DNA of 12,565 bases from Baffinella frigidus. Lineage: Eukaryota > Cryptophyceae > Cryptomonadales > Baffinellaceae. The first letter of the stretch is position 1. Each line of letters opens with the position of its first letter. A program made the translations under genes and the position numbers. Positions 12,457 through 12,565 of this stretch are shown here, one piece after another. The DNA lies in NCBI GenBank assembly GCA_026770585.1, contig MU646597.1:70817-83381 (forward strand), in the 5' to 3' direction. Under the pieces are notes generated by a model. The model was given only the letters and a program-made list of their open reading frames with translations, was not told the DNA's origin and did not search any database.

Positions 12457-12495
12457 GCTGCTCAGCGCCGACGCGCAGGGGCGCGCTGTCCTCAG
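12457..12495 (+). pseudogene. Echo of gene 2 exon 6 3' end with GC donor
   Basis: Codons LLSADAQGRAVL plus AG followed by GCGAGTCTCC. The GC-type donor context is retained, supporting the chosen exon 6 end. A weaker trace (GCGAGCGAGCTGGGCCGAGG) is at 12322-12341. Confidence 0.86.
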
Positions 12496-12539
12496 GCGAG
12501 TCTCCAGTCTCCTTTTTCTGGGTTTAGCGTCATGAACCC

Positions 12540-12565
12540 TGTTGAGGGTTGAGGGTTGAGGGTTG
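12540..12565 (+). repeat. GTTGAGG heptamers at the right edge
   Basis: About three and a half tandem GTTGAGG units; the tract continues outside the window. Confidence 0.85.

Noticed and set aside
2150-12495. Echoes as an assembly artefact
   Set aside because: Copies differ by substitutions and indels to graded extents and are separated by unique sequence and mobile elements, unlike collapsed or duplicated reads; still not fully excluded.
1-12565. tRNA, rRNA or transposase genes
   Set aside because: No cloverleaf, ribosomal segment or transposase-like coding stretch was found on either strand by reading.

Overview
The window looks like nuclear DNA of a eukaryote, most likely a unicellular alga. 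Short GC-rich coding exons with conventional splice sites sit in long introns full of short inverted-repeat elements (MITE-like) and TTTAGGG/CCCTAAA-type heptamer tracts, as in plant and algal telomere repeats. A repeat-rich prasinophyte-type green alga would fit, but this is an inference from style and not an identification. There are no bacterial operons, tRNA, rRNA or CRISPR features.

I reconstruct two divergent, multi-exon protein genes from a short shared promoter (3932-4033, 102 bp between the two start codons). The minus-strand gene (gene 1) starts at 3931 and runs left through five exons (3931-3802, 3581-3500, 2732-2642, 1170-1105, 292-244); it continues past the left edge. It encodes a small Ala/Gln-rich N-terminus followed by a helical domain that I do not recognise. 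The plus-strand gene (gene 2) starts at 4034 and runs right through six exons (4034-4141, 4448-4512, 6647-6776, 7811-7913, 9906-10021, 11819-11898); it continues past the right edge. It encodes a tetratricopeptide-like (TPR) protein with a twice-used HADAL..WG motif. Every junction in both genes is phase-compatible, which is the main support for the models; no long ORF shows either gene.

The most unusual property is in the introns. At least six internal exons (gene 1 exons 3 and 5; gene 2 exons 3, 4, 5 and 6) are accompanied by decayed partial copies of themselves. Copies lying upstream in the direction of transcription carry the 3' splice site plus the beginning of the exon. Copies lying downstream carry the end of the exon plus the 5' splice site. 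Thus an intron can hold several echoes of both of its flanking exons. Exon 4 of gene 2 has five upstream and three or four downstream echoes.

On top of this lie at least six families of 100-230 bp inverted-repeat elements. Several have 4-bp target duplications, and two can be compared with an apparently uninterrupted copy of the target inside this window. One palindromic family occurs three times, each time 26-68 bp after a 5' splice site of gene 2. Another family has its terminal repeat exactly at a 5' splice site of gene 1, as expected of an introner-like element. Other introns contain telomere-like heptamers, including a 56-bp higher-order array and a head-to-head inversion.
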